From NCBI GenBank assembly GCA_029907755.1, contig JARYLH010000078.1, positions 1 through 6,490 on the forward strand: a stretch of 6,490 nt of DNA. The letters are read 5' to 3'. The first letter of the stretch is position 1; every line of letters starts with the position of its first letter. Source of the DNA: Candidatus Methanosuratincola sp. (lineage in GTDB: Archaea > Thermoproteota > Methanomethylicia > Methanomethylicales > Methanomethylicaceae). Below are positions 5,777-6,490 of the stretch, one piece after another. The position numbers and the translations under genes are program-made. Under the pieces are notes generated by a model. That model had not been told where the DNA came from, ran no database searches, and saw nothing but the letters and a program-made list of their open reading frames with translations.

Positions 5777-6490
5777 TCATTGCCGGCGAGGCGGGGGGTA
5801 GTTGAATACGATGTACTCCGTGATCCTCCCCCTGCCGTCCCCCAAGCATGAGATCGCCCTCGCAGCCATCGCAACCCTGAAGCGCCCCTTCGAGATGTAG
5901 TCGCGGTACAGCTCCTCCACCAGCGGGCTGCAGGAGTTGCTCATCACGACGCTGCACCCCCTGCCATCCAGCTCCCTAAAGGTCTCAGCAAGCGCCCGCT
6001 GATCCTCTTCCGAGAACGAATCTGGCGTGTACTGGGTGAAAGATGATGTTCGGTTTAGCGGCTGGTAGGGAGGATCGAAGTAGACCAGGTCGCCGGCACT
6101 TGCGGACTTGACCGCCTCCCTGTAGTCGCAGCACCTTATCTCGACCCGCCTCTGGTCAAGCGCCCTGCTCACTGCCCTCAGGTTCTCCTCGTCGAAGAGC
6201 GCCGGGGACTCGTACCGCCCCCACGGTACGTTGAACTCCCCCTTCGAGTTAACCCGGTAGAGCCCGTTGAAGCACGTCTTGTTCAGGTATATCAGGAGGG
6301 CTGCCTTCTCGACATCCCTCTCAAGTCCGGTCTTCAGCCTGATCTTGTTGAACAACGGCCTTGCGACCTCGTAAAAGAAATCCTTTTTGTCCACTTGTTT
6401 CTGGTAATAGTCAAGACGTGACAACAACGCATCGAACTCGTCCCTTATGACCAGGTAGCAGTTTATCAAGTCCTTGTTAAGATCAGATAT
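5777..6490 (-). CDS. dam: DNA adenine methyltransferase, D12 class (Dam/M.DpnIIA-like), N-terminus cut by window edge
   Basis: An N6-adenine DNA methyltransferase using S-adenosylmethionine. The visible 237 residues include NDLN-like ISDLNKDLINCY at the cut end, where D12 enzymes have a conserved Asp-Asn motif. They also include the block NKTCFNGLYRVN with GEFNVPWG (about 70-90), the catalytic motif DPPY (139-142, within DLVYFDPPY), the ASFTQYT-like segment SSFTQYT, and SNS (184-186). The C-terminal GRGRITEYIVFNY also matches the family. The SAM-binding FxGxG motif, expected about 40 residues further upstream, lies beyond the right edge. TTG 6469 is an internal codon, not a start, because the reading frame stays open and conserved to 6490. 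Close relatives recognise GATC, which is probable but unproven here. The neighbour downstream is a metabolic gene, so any restriction partner would be to the right. It does not appear truncated at its C-terminus. Confidence 0.93.
   Translation of the reverse strand: MSDLNKDLINCYLVIRDEFDALLSRLDYYQKQVDKKDFFYEVARPLFNKIRLKTGLERDVEKAALLIYLNKTCFNGLYRVNSKGEFNVPWGRYESPALFDEENLRAVSRALDQRRVEIRCCDYREAVKSASAGDLVYFDPPYQPLNRTSSFTQYTPDSFSEEDQRALAETFRELDGRGCSVVMSNSCSPLVEELYRDYISKGRFRVAMAARAISCLGDGRGRITEYIVFNYPPPRRQ

Noticed and set aside
5626..5874. N-terminal extension of the aminotransferase ORF to 467 residues
   Set aside because: It overlaps the methylase C-terminus, contains the promoter and terminator candidates, and has no resemblance to the family. 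TTG 5625 gives the normal length and N-terminal pattern.
6467..6469. TTG as start codon of the methylase
   Set aside because: The frame stays open to the window edge, and the upstream codons (ISDLNKD) match the conserved family sequence, so the gene simply continues outside.

Overview
The window looks archaeal. Short TATA-like boxes precede genes, T-rich tracts follow genes, arginine is often AGG/AGA, TTG and GTG starts are used, and the cell-surface protein has a C-terminal membrane anchor and many N-glycosylation sequons. Base composition is moderately GC-rich, and only spacers and promoters are AT-rich. I cannot name the lineage; an uncultured Thermoproteota/Bathyarchaeia-type genome would fit, but that is a guess.

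Left half, + strand: (1) a 572-residue secreted, C-terminally anchored, probably glycosylated protein of unknown function (56-1774), followed by a T-rich terminator; (2) a 396-residue papain/C39-like cysteine peptidase with its own N-terminal domain (1920-3110); (3) 33 nt later, a 155-residue protein (3144-3611). By manual alignment, protein 3 is a stand-alone copy of the peptidase's N-terminal domain. The layout recalls streptococcal speB-spi, where a propeptide-like inhibitor is encoded directly behind a cysteine protease. This peptidase/inhibitor-like pair is the most interesting item here. Both ORFs are also in the same reading frame, separated by one TAG stop.

A short convergent spacer (3612-3697) holds two hairpins. 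The second has a TAAA-loop shape like the ends of IS200/IS605 elements.

Right half, - strand, transcribed from high to low coordinates: (4) a D12-class DNA adenine methyltransferase, cut by the right edge so that its N-terminal SAM-binding motif is missing (5777-6490); (5) a class I PLP aminotransferase of the aspartate aminotransferase type (4471-5625), with its own TATA-like promoter and a TTG start; (6) 35 nt downstream, a membrane-tethered ArsR-like winged-helix protein (3698-4435), probably co-transcribed with the aminotransferase. The aminotransferase is ordinary amino-acid metabolism. The methylase could be orphan or part of a restriction-modification locus lying to the right. No tRNA, rRNA, CRISPR array or transposase gene was seen.
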